A stretch of DNA of 32,347 nt. Source: Deltaproteobacteria bacterium (GTDB lineage: Bacteria > Bdellovibrionota_B > Oligoflexia > Oligoflexales > Bog-1112). Of this stretch, positions 7,648 through 14,875 are shown in pieces (within the stretch, counting starts at the first letter, position 1; the number at the start of each line of letters is the position of its first letter). Location: assembly GCA_947475005.1 (NCBI GenBank), contig CANJLI010000023.1:1-32347 (forward strand), given 5' to 3'. The notes below the pieces were generated by a model. It had not been told where the DNA came from. It did not search any database and was given only the letters and a program-made list of their open reading frames with translations. The translations under genes and the position numbers were made by a program.

Positions 7648-10356
7648 CTAGTGTGCATCGTGTTCAAGTAAGATTTCAGGTGAGAGCTGGTATACCCGTA
7701 CCAGACCGAAGTTCGGCAATCGTAAGGGGATGGAGCTCACTCCATTTTTGTGCAGAAGAATCCCCCCATCCTTGAGGACTCGAATTACCTTACGGAAATC
7801 TAACCCCTGGCAGATTTCCTGGCGCATCACTTCATTGAGAATGAGCCAGCTATAAGTACCGTTCTCATTCAACAAGCGGTACCCGCAGCATTTCTTGTCT
7901 GTGTAGACATCAGTTTTGCCATTCCATTCGGGAAAATAGGCGCAACCATTGACTTGAAGGTAGCGTCTAATTGTCGAAAGAATTTTTTCTGACTCAAAAT
8001 CAGGGTGATTCGAATGATTGGAGGCCCAATTGTCAAAGCAGATTTTTACGGCTGAGGTAATATCTTCCTCTTTTATAGGTAGGATCTTCATTCGTGAGGC
8101 AAGGATGCCACCAGTTGCGATAAGAGAAAAACGTTTGGCAACACGACCTACCTGACCAGTAAGGTTTTGTACGGAGATTTTGTCAAATAATTCCTTACGC
8201 GTTTTCTCAATCCCCTCAATATGTAAATGAACCAGGTGCTGCAAGAAATTATCGATGGCCGTTCCATAATAGTGATCACTCGCTTGTCTGAGGCTATCTG
8301 CCAGGTGAGAGGATGAAGGTGCGTTGCCAATGGTGTCAAAGATACCCAGACCTTTACCGGCATCTGCTTCGATTTCTACAAGCCTAACAAACTGGCCTGC
8401 TCGGTGCTTCTCGCCCGATTCTGCTAAGTGACTACCAAGGCCGATTTCACCTGAGGACAAAAACAAAGTCCTCCACTCTAGCGCTTCTTTCGCTTCTCCA
8501 TTACGACCCATTCGCTTCTTTCCACTTCCATTTGCAAGCATATAAGTAGCATAGGCCGCATCTTTCGCAGAAATCTCGGCAAGCTCATCCAAAGTGAGAA
8601 GACAATCATTTCGATCTGCAGCTAGGCTTTCTAGCCCATTGAGTGTTGATCGCCACTTGCGCAGGTATCCAGAAACCCCTCCACCTCCCCAAACGCTGCC
8701 TGCAATATAAAGGGCTAAGGTTTTTCCAATTGAGGAGGAGCCTCCAAAATGGATGCCACCACTTTCTTCTCCGAGGAGTTTAAGCAAGGGTGGTGTAAAA
8801 GCAGCAGATAGCGCAAAAACCAGCCTGGAATTCCCTTTACAGACAGCTCCTATATGTTCTTGCCATTCCTCCAAACTTCCTCGCTGTTGAAAGCAAGCGA
8901 ACTCCCCATCTCTTTGAAGTGATATGTCTTCTAGCTCCTTATTTTTGCTATAAATTCGATTGGGCAAGACGAAAGTCGCAGCATGCCAGCCTATTTGGTC
9001 CACACAGCGAACTCGGCTGTCGATTTCAACGGATTGAATATATTCCATAAGAAAGCTTCTAGCTTTTCGATTCGATGAGATTCTGAGCCCTCTTCGAAGC
9101 AATTCTCGACGAAGCTCTAGCCCATCCCCAGCCATCATTTCCATAGGCATGGACCAGGTCTTTCTAATCCCATCCTGGTCTAGAAAAGCCAACACGCGTC
9201 CCCATGACTCGCTTTGATGATCCCGTGTCGCAGCTTTGACCTCCAGCGGTGAACAGATCCACAGAGCCTCAGTGTCTTCTTCTAGTGATTTTGAGAACCA
9301 AACTCCGGTAGAACGAAGGGAAAATCGAGAGGTGTTTTCGGGGTATTCCCCACTTATTTCTCGAATTTTTTTAGAAATAGCGGTCGAGTCACTTAAGGTA
9401 TCCAAACCTGCTAATTTGGCAACCAACTGAAAGGTAGTACCACCTTCCCCTGTGGAAAAATCATAATAAATTTGTTTAGTCGGATGAAAATAGAAGCTTG
9501 GTGAAGAATCCGACGAAAATGGACTCGAACAAACCAGCTGATCGCCTTGTTGTTGTAGAGTATCAAATTTTAAATAGTGAAAATGCTTTAAAATACCCTC
9601 CAGACTGAGCTGTTTCTTATACGACTGGCCTGATAGTTTGGAGTCGATTCTACGTAGAAATTGATCTGCATGAGCGGCTGGATTATGAAATAGAATCTCT
9701 GTCTGAATCGGATTTTCCAGGTCTTTCCAATTGGTAGAACCCGGTAGTCGCATGATTCGAGCTGGGTTGCTGCACGCTGCATCGAAGAGTAGGGAGGACC
9801 CAAGAGACATTCGTAGCAGTTCGATCCAGGTTGTATAAGAATCCTTGTATTCATTCGCATTTTCCAAGGAGAAGGGGACAGCAAATTTAAAATGTAAATG
9901 AATCCCATTCCCTGAAGAATTTACAATCCATATCGGTATGTTATGATCTTTACTCTTATTTATGATGATGGCTGCAGTAGAAATCACCAGAGCACGGCGG
10001 CGTTCAATCGGAAGTGATAAAAATCCAGGTTCCATGTCCTTAAGATCAAGGTCAAAGCTAACAATTTTTTTACATGATAAGGTGGAATTCTTAGACTGGC
10101 GAAACGTTTCTCGACTATGTTGAGCCTCAATCTTGTCAATATCGCAATCAGCGAGGAACGAAATATTGATGTCCCTCGTTGCCAATATTTCGAGATCCTG
10201 TGGTAATAATTGATTGAAATAGATAGCGCGATTGAATTTGGAACCCCCTTTTGGAGCAAAGGCAATTTCAATCAAGGTGGTATCCCTGGAGACCACCTTA
10301 CAAAAGTCAGTCCAAAATTCGTTCTGAGCGATGTCTCGTGGTGAAATCAGATTCAT
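7648..10356 (-). CDS. Primase-helicase: AEP-like primase plus DUF927 helicase
   Basis: This 902-residue replication protein has three visible parts. Residues about 30-240 look like an archaeo-eukaryotic primase: 'FDLDLKD' (101-107, a DxD metal site), 'SGNGIHLHF' (148-156) and 'ARIMRLPGSTNWK' (199-211). Residues about 265-315 resemble the DnaG CHC2 zinc finger ('CSSPFSSDSSPSFYFHP', 'DFSTGEGGTTF') but lack most metal cysteines. Residues about 440-700 are a DUF927 P-loop ATPase with Walker A 'GGSSSIGKT' (538-546) and Walker B 'LLTLDE' (586-591). The tail (about 780-902) may be a winged-helix or DNA-binding domain. Such fusions replicate phage satellites and plasmids. The ATG has an AAAGGGA ribosome site. 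The palindromic region upstream may be its origin. A role in primer synthesis and unwinding is inferred from these domains. Confidence 0.88.
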   Translation of the reverse strand: MNLISPRDIAQNEFWTDFCKVVSRDTTLIEIAFAPKGGSKFNRAIYFNQLLPQDLEILATRDINISFLADCDIDKIEAQHSRETFRQSKNSTLSCKKIVSFDLDLKDMEPGFLSLPIERRRALVISTAAIIINKSKDHNIPIWIVNSSGNGIHLHFKFAVPFSLENANEYKDSYTTWIELLRMSLGSSLLFDAACSNPARIMRLPGSTNWKDLENPIQTEILFHNPAAHADQFLRRIDSKLSGQSYKKQLSLEGILKHFHYLKFDTLQQQGDQLVCSSPFSSDSSPSFYFHPTKQIYYDFSTGEGGTTFQLVAKLAGLDTLSDSTAISKKIREISGEYPENTSRFSLRSTGVWFSKSLEEDTEALWICSPLEVKAATRDHQSESWGRVLAFLDQDGIRKTWSMPMEMMAGDGLELRRELLRRGLRISSNRKARSFLMEYIQSVEIDSRVRCVDQIGWHAATFVLPNRIYSKNKELEDISLQRDGEFACFQQRGSLEEWQEHIGAVCKGNSRLVFALSAAFTPPLLKLLGEESGGIHFGGSSSIGKTLALYIAGSVWGGGGVSGYLRKWRSTLNGLESLAADRNDCLLTLDELAEISAKDAAYATYMLANGSGKKRMGRNGEAKEALEWRTLFLSSGEIGLGSHLAESGEKHRAGQFVRLVEIEADAGKGLGIFDTIGNAPSSSHLADSLRQASDHYYGTAIDNFLQHLVHLHIEGIEKTRKELFDKISVQNLTGQVGRVAKRFSLIATGGILASRMKILPIKEEDITSAVKICFDNWASNHSNHPDFESEKILSTIRRYLQVNGCAYFPEWNGKTDVYTDKKCCGYRLLNENGTYSWLILNEVMRQEICQGLDFRKVIRVLKDGGILLHKNGVSSIPLRLPNFGLVRVYQLSPEILLEHDAH

Positions 10357-10606
10357 TTGTGTCCCTTTCGATTTAACGAAACGGCGGGACCAAGCGCCAG
10401 CTTCATAAACTTTGGGGTTACGAAGCTGGCACGAAAACGATAGAATGAAGGTGTATACTCGAAAGTCTCAGAGGTCCGCCAAGATTTCCTGAGACTTTCT
10501 TCTTTTTCCGAGAAAAGATTCCTTCCCTGTTTACGGATCAACTGTTTTGTAGATATTCTATAATTAGTTTAGGGAGCATCCGGAAATAAAGTCAAGGTGA
10601 TTGTAT
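10357..10606. promoter_or_regulatory. Palindrome-rich divergent region: candidate origin or operator
   Basis: These 250 bases separate the primase-helicase from the HTH gene. They contain two perfect inverted repeats with the same 17-base loop: GCCAGCTTC (10396-10404) with GAAGCTGGC (10422-10430), and GAAAGTCTCAG (10461-10471) with CTGAGACTTTC (10489-10499). A TATAAT box at 10559-10564 could serve the rightward HTH gene, but its -35 is poor. The arms could be bound by the HTH protein or by the replication protein. Origin function is inferred from the position beside the primase gene. Confidence 0.45.
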
Positions 10607-10882
10607 ATGGGTATCAAAAAAAAATTGCAAAAGAAGATGGGACGTCCGCCAGCAAAGTGGGTCCATGAATTGGCAAAACTAGATCGAGATGATTCGGACT
10701 ATCTTGATTACCATGATCTTAGTGAATTATTTGGTTTGACGTTGCGCACGGTACATGGATTTTGCACAAAAGCAGAGGTTGAGGGTGAATATTACAAAAC
10801 AGAGAATAAGGCTGTTAGAAAACGATTTACTATTAAGGCATTAAAGATTGCTGCTCATCGTTACTTGAATCAGCCGCAATAA
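10607..10882 (+). CDS. Small HTH-type DNA-binding protein of the element
   Basis: This 91-residue basic protein has an N-terminal cluster 'KKKLQKKMGRPPAKW' and a likely helix-turn-helix 'HDLSELFGLTLRTVHGFCTKA' (about 45-65), followed by a basic region that may contact DNA. The ATG at 10607 has an AAGGTGA site six bases upstream. It is divergent from the primase-helicase across a palindrome-rich gap and is followed by 129 bases rich in GCACACAT and TGCACA motifs. It is most likely the element's regulator, possibly controlling replication or excision. I do not recognise a named family; AlpA/excisionase-like and repressor-like proteins are both possible. Confidence 0.7.
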   Translation: MGIKKKLQKKMGRPPAKWVHELAKLDRDDSDYLDYHDLSELFGLTLRTVHGFCTKAEVEGEYYKTENKAVRKRFTIKALKIAAHRYLNQPQ

Positions 10883-11011
10883 GCACACATTGCACACATG
10901 AAGAATTGTGATATGCACAGACTCAGAGGGCCATTTTTCTGGACAGGAACACATGTACATATGCACATTTCAAATCAATCATACGTGTGTTAAAAAAAGG
11001 GGGGGGTGAAT
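10883..11011 (+). promoter_or_regulatory. Leader of the lipoprotein gene with repeated TGCACA motifs and an A7-G8 tract
   Basis: GCACACAT occurs twice in tandem (10883-10890 and 10892-10899). Related ATGCACA and ACATGTACATATGCACAT sequences follow near 10913-10968, suggesting multiple protein-binding sites. Just before the next start codon lie seven A (10992-10998) and eight G (10999-11006). The G tract occupies the Shine-Dalgarno position, so slippage there could alter expression of the lipoprotein gene. Confidence 0.4.
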
Positions 11012-11692
11012 ATGAAAACGTTAAAATCCTGTTTATCGCTTCTGTTGACAGGCTACCTATTTGGTTGCTCGACGACCTCAGCAGGCGTATCTCCCGATAA
11101 TGTAGCGTACAAAATCTGTATCACTGATGCAGAAAAATATAGCCAGCGCTCAAAAGAACTGACAGAAATTCATGCCAGAGATCAAGCAGACAGAGTTGGT
11201 GGCGTGATGGCGCCAGGCGCGGTATTTAGAGATCGGGATCGCAGGAAGCGAGTCTCCGAAATATTCGCTGAGGGTTGTTTTGATTCGGCGGATGATTTTT
11301 TCCATGCTGCTATCGTGTTTCAGCACGGGGATAAACCCGAGCATTATATGACGGCATTTCTCTGGTTCAAAGAATCGTCTAAGTTAGGGCGGGCAGCCGG
11401 AAAGAGGATGTCAGCGCTCGCGATTGATCGATATCTGGTAAGCAAGACAAACAAGCAGCTTTTTGGGAGTCAAGCTTCTATAGTTCCCGGGGAAACTTGC
11501 TGGTGCTTACAGTCAGTAGAGGAGACCTTTCCAGATCGTGTAAGGATGGAGTATCTAGGCGAAGGAATAACATTGCAAAAACAGTTGGAGTGGGTAGATT
11601 CCATGAATGCAGGAAAAAACTGCCCCAAAAACAACGTATGTAGAACAAATCTTAGGCCAAGCCCGCGAGGTACTGTCATTGGATTTTGGTAA
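11012..11692 (+). CDS. Lipoprotein of the integrated element, unknown function
   Basis: This 226-residue protein begins with a classic lipoprotein signal: basic 'MKTLK', a hydrophobic core and lipobox 'YLFGC', so the mature protein should start at Cys19 and be membrane-anchored. The mature part has a segment 'AAIVFQHGDKPEHYMTAFLW' followed by 'AIDRYLVSKTNKQLFGSQ', which reminds me of DUF6624-like proteins, but I cannot confirm this. The ATG at 11012 is preceded by a G8 tract acting as ribosome site; a GTG at 11006 lies inside that tract. It is the last gene before attR, the usual place for cargo genes. Transfer with the element is likely; a surface role in the host is inference. Confidence 0.7.
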   Translation: MKTLKSCLSLLLTGYLFGCSTTSAGVSPDNVAYKICITDAEKYSQRSKELTEIHARDQADRVGGVMAPGAVFRDRDRRKRVSEIFAEGCFDSADDFFHAAIVFQHGDKPEHYMTAFLWFKESSKLGRAAGKRMSALAIDRYLVSKTNKQLFGSQASIVPGETCWCLQSVEETFPDRVRMEYLGEGITLQKQLEWVDSMNAGKNCPKNNVCRTNLRPSPRGTVIGFW

Positions 11693-11717
11693 TAAACAGG
11701 CTTGGTTCTGGCAATGG

Positions 11718-11807
11718 CCTGAGGAGCCAACTTTTTTCAATCTAACTATCCAATTTTACTGGCAAGATCGAGCCAAAATGTGCACCGGCTGGTTCTCCCG
11801 GTGCAAA
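11718..11807 (+). repeat. attR: distal direct repeat with tRNA-Asn 3' fragment
   Basis: It carries the 12-base tRNA-Asn 3' end CCTGAGGAGCCA (11718-11729) and then follows attL base for base, with seven substitutions, to the hairpin TGCACCGG/CCGGTGCA. One of the substitutions shortens the hairpin stem from 9 to 8 pairs. No tRNA body precedes it, as expected for the far end of an insertion. Confidence 0.88.
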
Positions 11808-11848
11808 CTGGAAAAGAATACTCCTTTTTCAACCGTTCTGCATAAATC

Positions 11849-11939
11849 TCCGTCATGCCCAGGCCGCCTCGGCCGTATGGGCATCTCCCACGATCGAGGG
11901 GGATCCCCGACGCGCCCTTCAGGCGCTGGGGATGACGGA
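11849..11939. repeat. Imperfect palindromic intergenic element
   Basis: The ends are TCCGTCATGCCCA (11849-11861) and TGGGGATGACGGA (11927-11939), which are inverted copies with one mismatch. Between them are further self-complementary GC-rich blocks. It resembles the REP or palindromic elements common in proteobacterial intergenic DNA. No gene in 11693-12086 is convincing; apparent frames come from this and the following duplication. Confidence 0.6.
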
Positions 11940-12035
11940 AACTGCGCCAGTGTCCCTTTAACAAAATGCCATAATTTAGGCGCTGGGGATGACGGAAACT
12001 GCGCCAGTGTCCCTTTAACAAAATGCCATAATTTA
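11922..12035 (+). repeat. Perfect 57-bp tandem duplication
   Basis: The unit 11922-11978 is repeated exactly at 11979-12035. It begins GGCGCTGGGGATGACGGA, i.e. it includes one end of the palindromic element, and ends in AT-rich sequence. Identity of the two copies suggests a recent event. Confidence 0.9.
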
Positions 12036-12086
12036 CTTTGCGAAGATAATTCTTAGTTGGCAAACTTCTGATAGAAGGGCAGCTTC

Positions 12087-12602
12087 TTACATACAAAATT
12101 TCTTAAATTCCTCAATCATGGTATCTTCGGATAAAAATTCTCTAAAGGCTTTGCAGAGGGATTCTCCTTCTTTCTTTTCCCACATTTCCATCCCTGCTAG
12201 TTCGGTTTCTACCCAGGCGGATCGTTTCCAATAGGCTCGGATTTGCCCACATAAATTCTCATATCCCAAAATCCAGGCTATTTTTTCAAGTAGATGGATT
12301 GCCTTTGGGTTGTCCTGTAGACGCACGGGAGAGAGAATCAAAGCGATCCAAGCCGAGTCCAGCAGCCCATACTTTAACAAAGTTTCCGCATAGCAAACCC
12401 GAGCAGATCCCCATTGGGGAAACGAGATCGAAGCCTGTTGCCAAAAGAGAAAGAGTATCTGGGGATTCTTTCTCTCTGCTAGTTTGCGAGCCAATTTGCT
12501 TGCCTCTGTCAGGCGAGGTGTTAAAACAAAATGTGATAACACTTGTTTCTCTTGGGGAGAGTCCCCAACATCAAAGGCCAAGAGAAAGGAAAAGGCGGTC
12601 AT
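12087..12602 (-). CDS. Unrecognised last gene of the pilus operon
   Basis: This 171-residue protein is of no family I recognise. It is rich in helix-forming residues and has TPR-like pieces ('FWQQASISFPQWGSARVCYAETLLKYG', shown here only in part as the core of one putative repeat). No signal peptide or clear membrane segment is visible. Its ATG overlaps the stop codon of the lipoprotein gene upstream (ATGA, 12599-12602), so the two should be translationally coupled, and it ends the pil operon. By context it could be an accessory or scaffold protein of the type IV pilus, but that is inference from position alone. Confidence 0.65.
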   Translation of the reverse strand: MTAFSFLLAFDVGDSPQEKQVLSHFVLTPRLTEASKLARKLAERKNPQILFLFWQQASISFPQWGSARVCYAETLLKYGLLDSAWIALILSPVRLQDNPKAIHLLEKIAWILGYENLCGQIRAYWKRSAWVETELAGMEMWEKKEGESLCKAFREFLSEDTMIEEFKKFCM

Positions 12603-13171
12603 GGATTTACCGTAATATTAAATTTTGCAGCTGCAGCAGAACCAGATTGAACCAAGAGCGAAATGTCATTCACGTCTGCCTCACAAAAAGGGATGATCTC
12701 CACAAAGCCAATTCCACAACTATTTGTGCACCAGGTCTTCTTGTCAGTGACAATCCCCTTGTATCGATCGTCCGCACTGCTTGAATTGGGGATGGTGGCC
12801 ATCGACCCTCCTAGCACAGAAATGTCAAAACTAATCCCAGCCAGTGCGGTGGTCGTATCTCGTGTATCCCCAACATCACTGGTAGGCAGATGCTCTGCAT
12901 CGCCTGGAATTTGTTCAGCTGGTAAGGGAGTAGCGGGTTTTTCAATCATAAATTGAATGGGTACACGCGCATAGTAATTAGTGCCTGGTTTTTTTTGACA
13001 GGCCAGAGTTAACTTTTCAGCTGCACCAAATCCTAAAAAATGAATCGTTGACCCTGCAGCAGCCGGCATCGCGCCGGAACAATCCAATTTGCATATCCCT
13101 GGAGATTTGACAACTGCTGAACAACCTACGAAAAAACATCCCAGTAAAATTATGAAAATGGGTTTACTCAT
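12599..13171 (-). CDS. Putative lipoprotein coupled to pilQ
   Basis: The 190-residue protein has a lipoprotein signal ('IILLGCFFVGC', lipid-anchored at Cys17) and a mature part with several cysteines, including 'CKLDC' and 'CTNSCGIGF', that may form disulfides. I recognise no domain. Its start overlaps the 3' end of pilQ by 8 bases, with a GGGGAT ribosome site inside pilQ, and its stop overlaps the next gene, so it belongs firmly to the pilus operon. The PilQ secretin often needs an outer-membrane pilotin lipoprotein (PilW/PilF or Tgl). This one shows no TPR repeats, so it is not an ordinary pilotin; a secretin partner or minor pilus-associated protein is a guess. Confidence 0.75.
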   Translation of the reverse strand: MSKPIFIILLGCFFVGCSAVVKSPGICKLDCSGAMPAAAGSTIHFLGFGAAEKLTLACQKKPGTNYYARVPIQFMIEKPATPLPAEQIPGDAEHLPTSDVGDTRDTTTALAGISFDISVLGGSMATIPNSSSADDRYKGIVTDKKTWCTNSCGIGFVEIIPFCEADVNDISLLVQSGSAAAAKFNITVNP

Positions 13172-14858
13172 TGTTATCCCCTAGATTATCAAATTCAGTT
13201 GAGTAGTTTGATCTGTTGGAATGTAGCGGCTCGTCCGATGGAGCTCCGTTATCTGGGGGAAGTGAATCAAAGCTATCTTTATAATTCTCTGTTTCATTGG
13301 TGTCTATTGAATTGGAACTTGAAATATTGAGGTGATTGTCTTTTCGGTTTTTTGCCTCCTCTGATCCCGTTGTGTTTTTATGCGATTCTTTTGTTGCGAT
13401 ATTGCCTTGTTTTTTTTCATCTGGAGCGGATAAAATGACGGGTGTAACCAAAATCATCAATTCGCGTTTTAGCTCTTCAGTGCCTTTTGATTTAAATAAA
13501 GCTCCCAATATGGGGATCGAAGAGAAAAAAGGTACCCCTGTCTCTGTTCGAATAATACTGGTGGTATACAATCCTCCGATAACTGCTGTTTCTCCATTTT
13601 TTCGGAGTAAATCCGTTTCTAGTGAAGTGATGTTTTTGCTTGCACTTGCTTTACTGGAATCGGCTACATCGATGGGGATGTCTCGATTGATGTGGATATT
13701 CATCTGTATAGAGCCATCGGCTGTGATGTGAGGTTTTACTTTCAACTGAAGTGTTGATTTCACTGAGGACATACGGGTGTCGTTGAGTCCAACAGGTACA
13801 GAGAAAAATTGTTCTGAACCAGCTTCAATGGAGGCTGCCTGGTTGTCCAAGACTGTTACATTTGTATTTTGCAAGCTTCTCGTATAACTAGATAACTCCG
13901 CCATACGTAAGCGAAGGTCCAGTTCAAATATATTGTTAAGACTGCCAAAATGGGTGTCAAAAGCAACCCCATTTTTTGCGTTAAATGCTTTTGTATCAAC
14001 AGAAAATGCGGAAGTGACGCTGTTTGGAAAAATAAGATTCCCAAATCCAAGTCCACGAGAATGGTCATATCGAACCGGACCTCCCCAATTGATACCCAAA
14101 AATTTGTTTACATCTTTGATAACTTCCAATACACGAATGTCAATTTTGACCTGAGGGGTTCGAAGATCGATTTTTTCCACAATTCTTCTGACTTTTTCCA
14201 AGTCGGGTGCAGTTGCTTCTACAACCACAGAATTGGTTCTTTCATCCGATTGTACTTTTACCCGATCGTCATACTTCAATGCAGGTAGCATCTCCTGGAC
14301 CATCTTGATGACTTTTTCGGAAGAGGCATAGGAAAGTCGGTAAATCACCACTTTTGTGGGCTGTAGGATCGATCCGTTTTTTCGGATTTGATCAATGTTT
14401 TTCTTCTCCCCATTTAAATGTTCCAAGGTATCGATTCGGATCACATTCCCTTTTAATGGGATCATGCCCAATCCATACGTATCCAGAATGGCATTTAAAG
14501 CTTGCGTCCAAGGTGTGTTTTTTAAAGAAATGAAAACTTTTTTCTCCCCAATATCATCTGGGAATACAAAATTGGTCTGATTCTCTTTGGAAAGGGCCTG
14601 TAGCACATCCTTAATGGAAGCCCCTTTAAAATCGATACTGATTGGTTGCATAGAGTCTGAAATTGGTGAAGATCGATCTTTTACAAATGCGTTTACATTG
14701 GAAGTCATAGAATCTTCGACGGATGGACTTGCTGGCGAAGTCAGATTGGATTCATTGGTGTCGGGGTCAAGTTCATTTTGTGCAGAAGTATTGGATAGAC
14801 CCAAAACGAGTTGGCTGTTGCAACTCATACTTAGTATCAAAACCAGTGTTCTTCTCAC
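13164..14858 (-). CDS. pilQ: Type IV pilus secretin PilQ
   Basis: This is the outer-membrane secretin through which the pilus fibre exits. After a signal peptide ending near 'LVLG', a disordered Ser/Asn-rich stretch leads into the STN/N0 domain ('IDFKGASIKDVLQALSKE'), the N1 domain ('RVKVQSDERTNSVVVEA') and the secretin core ending in 'RELMILVTPVIL'. At 564 residues it lacks the tandem AMIN peptidoglycan-binding domains common in longer PilQs. About 80 residues after the core form a Ser/Asn/Asp/Glu-rich tail, which is unusual. I chose GTG at 14856-14858 because GGAGG lies five bases upstream; a TTG at 14879 overlaps pilP. It is preceded by pilP (17-base gap) and followed by a coupled lipoprotein gene. 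Confidence 0.93.
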   Translation of the reverse strand: MRRTLVLILSMSCNSQLVLGLSNTSAQNELDPDTNESNLTSPASPSVEDSMTSNVNAFVKDRSSPISDSMQPISIDFKGASIKDVLQALSKENQTNFVFPDDIGEKKVFISLKNTPWTQALNAILDTYGLGMIPLKGNVIRIDTLEHLNGEKKNIDQIRKNGSILQPTKVVIYRLSYASSEKVIKMVQEMLPALKYDDRVKVQSDERTNSVVVEATAPDLEKVRRIVEKIDLRTPQVKIDIRVLEVIKDVNKFLGINWGGPVRYDHSRGLGFGNLIFPNSVTSAFSVDTKAFNAKNGVAFDTHFGSLNNIFELDLRLRMAELSSYTRSLQNTNVTVLDNQAASIEAGSEQFFSVPVGLNDTRMSSVKSTLQLKVKPHITADGSIQMNIHINRDIPIDVADSSKASASKNITSLETDLLRKNGETAVIGGLYTTSIIRTETGVPFFSSIPILGALFKSKGTEELKRELMILVTPVILSAPDEKKQGNIATKESHKNTTGSEEAKNRKDNHLNISSSNSIDTNETENYKDSFDSLPPDNGAPSDEPLHSNRSNYSTEFDNLGDNNE

Positions 14859-14875
14859 AGGAACCTCCAGCGGAT

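Larger units (their letters stand above)
5881..11807. mobile_element. Integrated element in tRNA-Asn (~5.9 kb) with integrase and primase-helicase
   Basis: Bounded by a 90-bp direct repeat that starts within the 3' end of tRNA-Asn. The tyrosine recombinase gene lies next to the tRNA. The cargo is an AEP primase/DUF927 helicase, a small HTH protein divergent from it, a lipoprotein and a small unknown gene. No capsid, terminase, relaxase or partition gene is visible, so it is best described as a small integrative or satellite-like element able to replicate its own DNA, or a remnant of a larger one. The repeats differ at 7 of 90 positions, suggesting an old insertion or an incoming att site that was not identical. 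Confidence 0.85.

Noticed and set aside
10353-10541. A 62-codon minus-strand frame just upstream of, and overlapping (ATGA) with, the primase-helicase gene
   Set aside because: It begins with TTG without a ribosome site, resembles no protein I know, and is built around the first perfect palindrome and half of the second. The region is better explained as control or origin DNA.
11607-12096. Open frames on both strands across attR, the palindromic element and the 57-bp duplication
   Set aside because: They contain exact internal repeats caused by the DNA duplication and palindromes, and have no ribosome sites or family resemblance.
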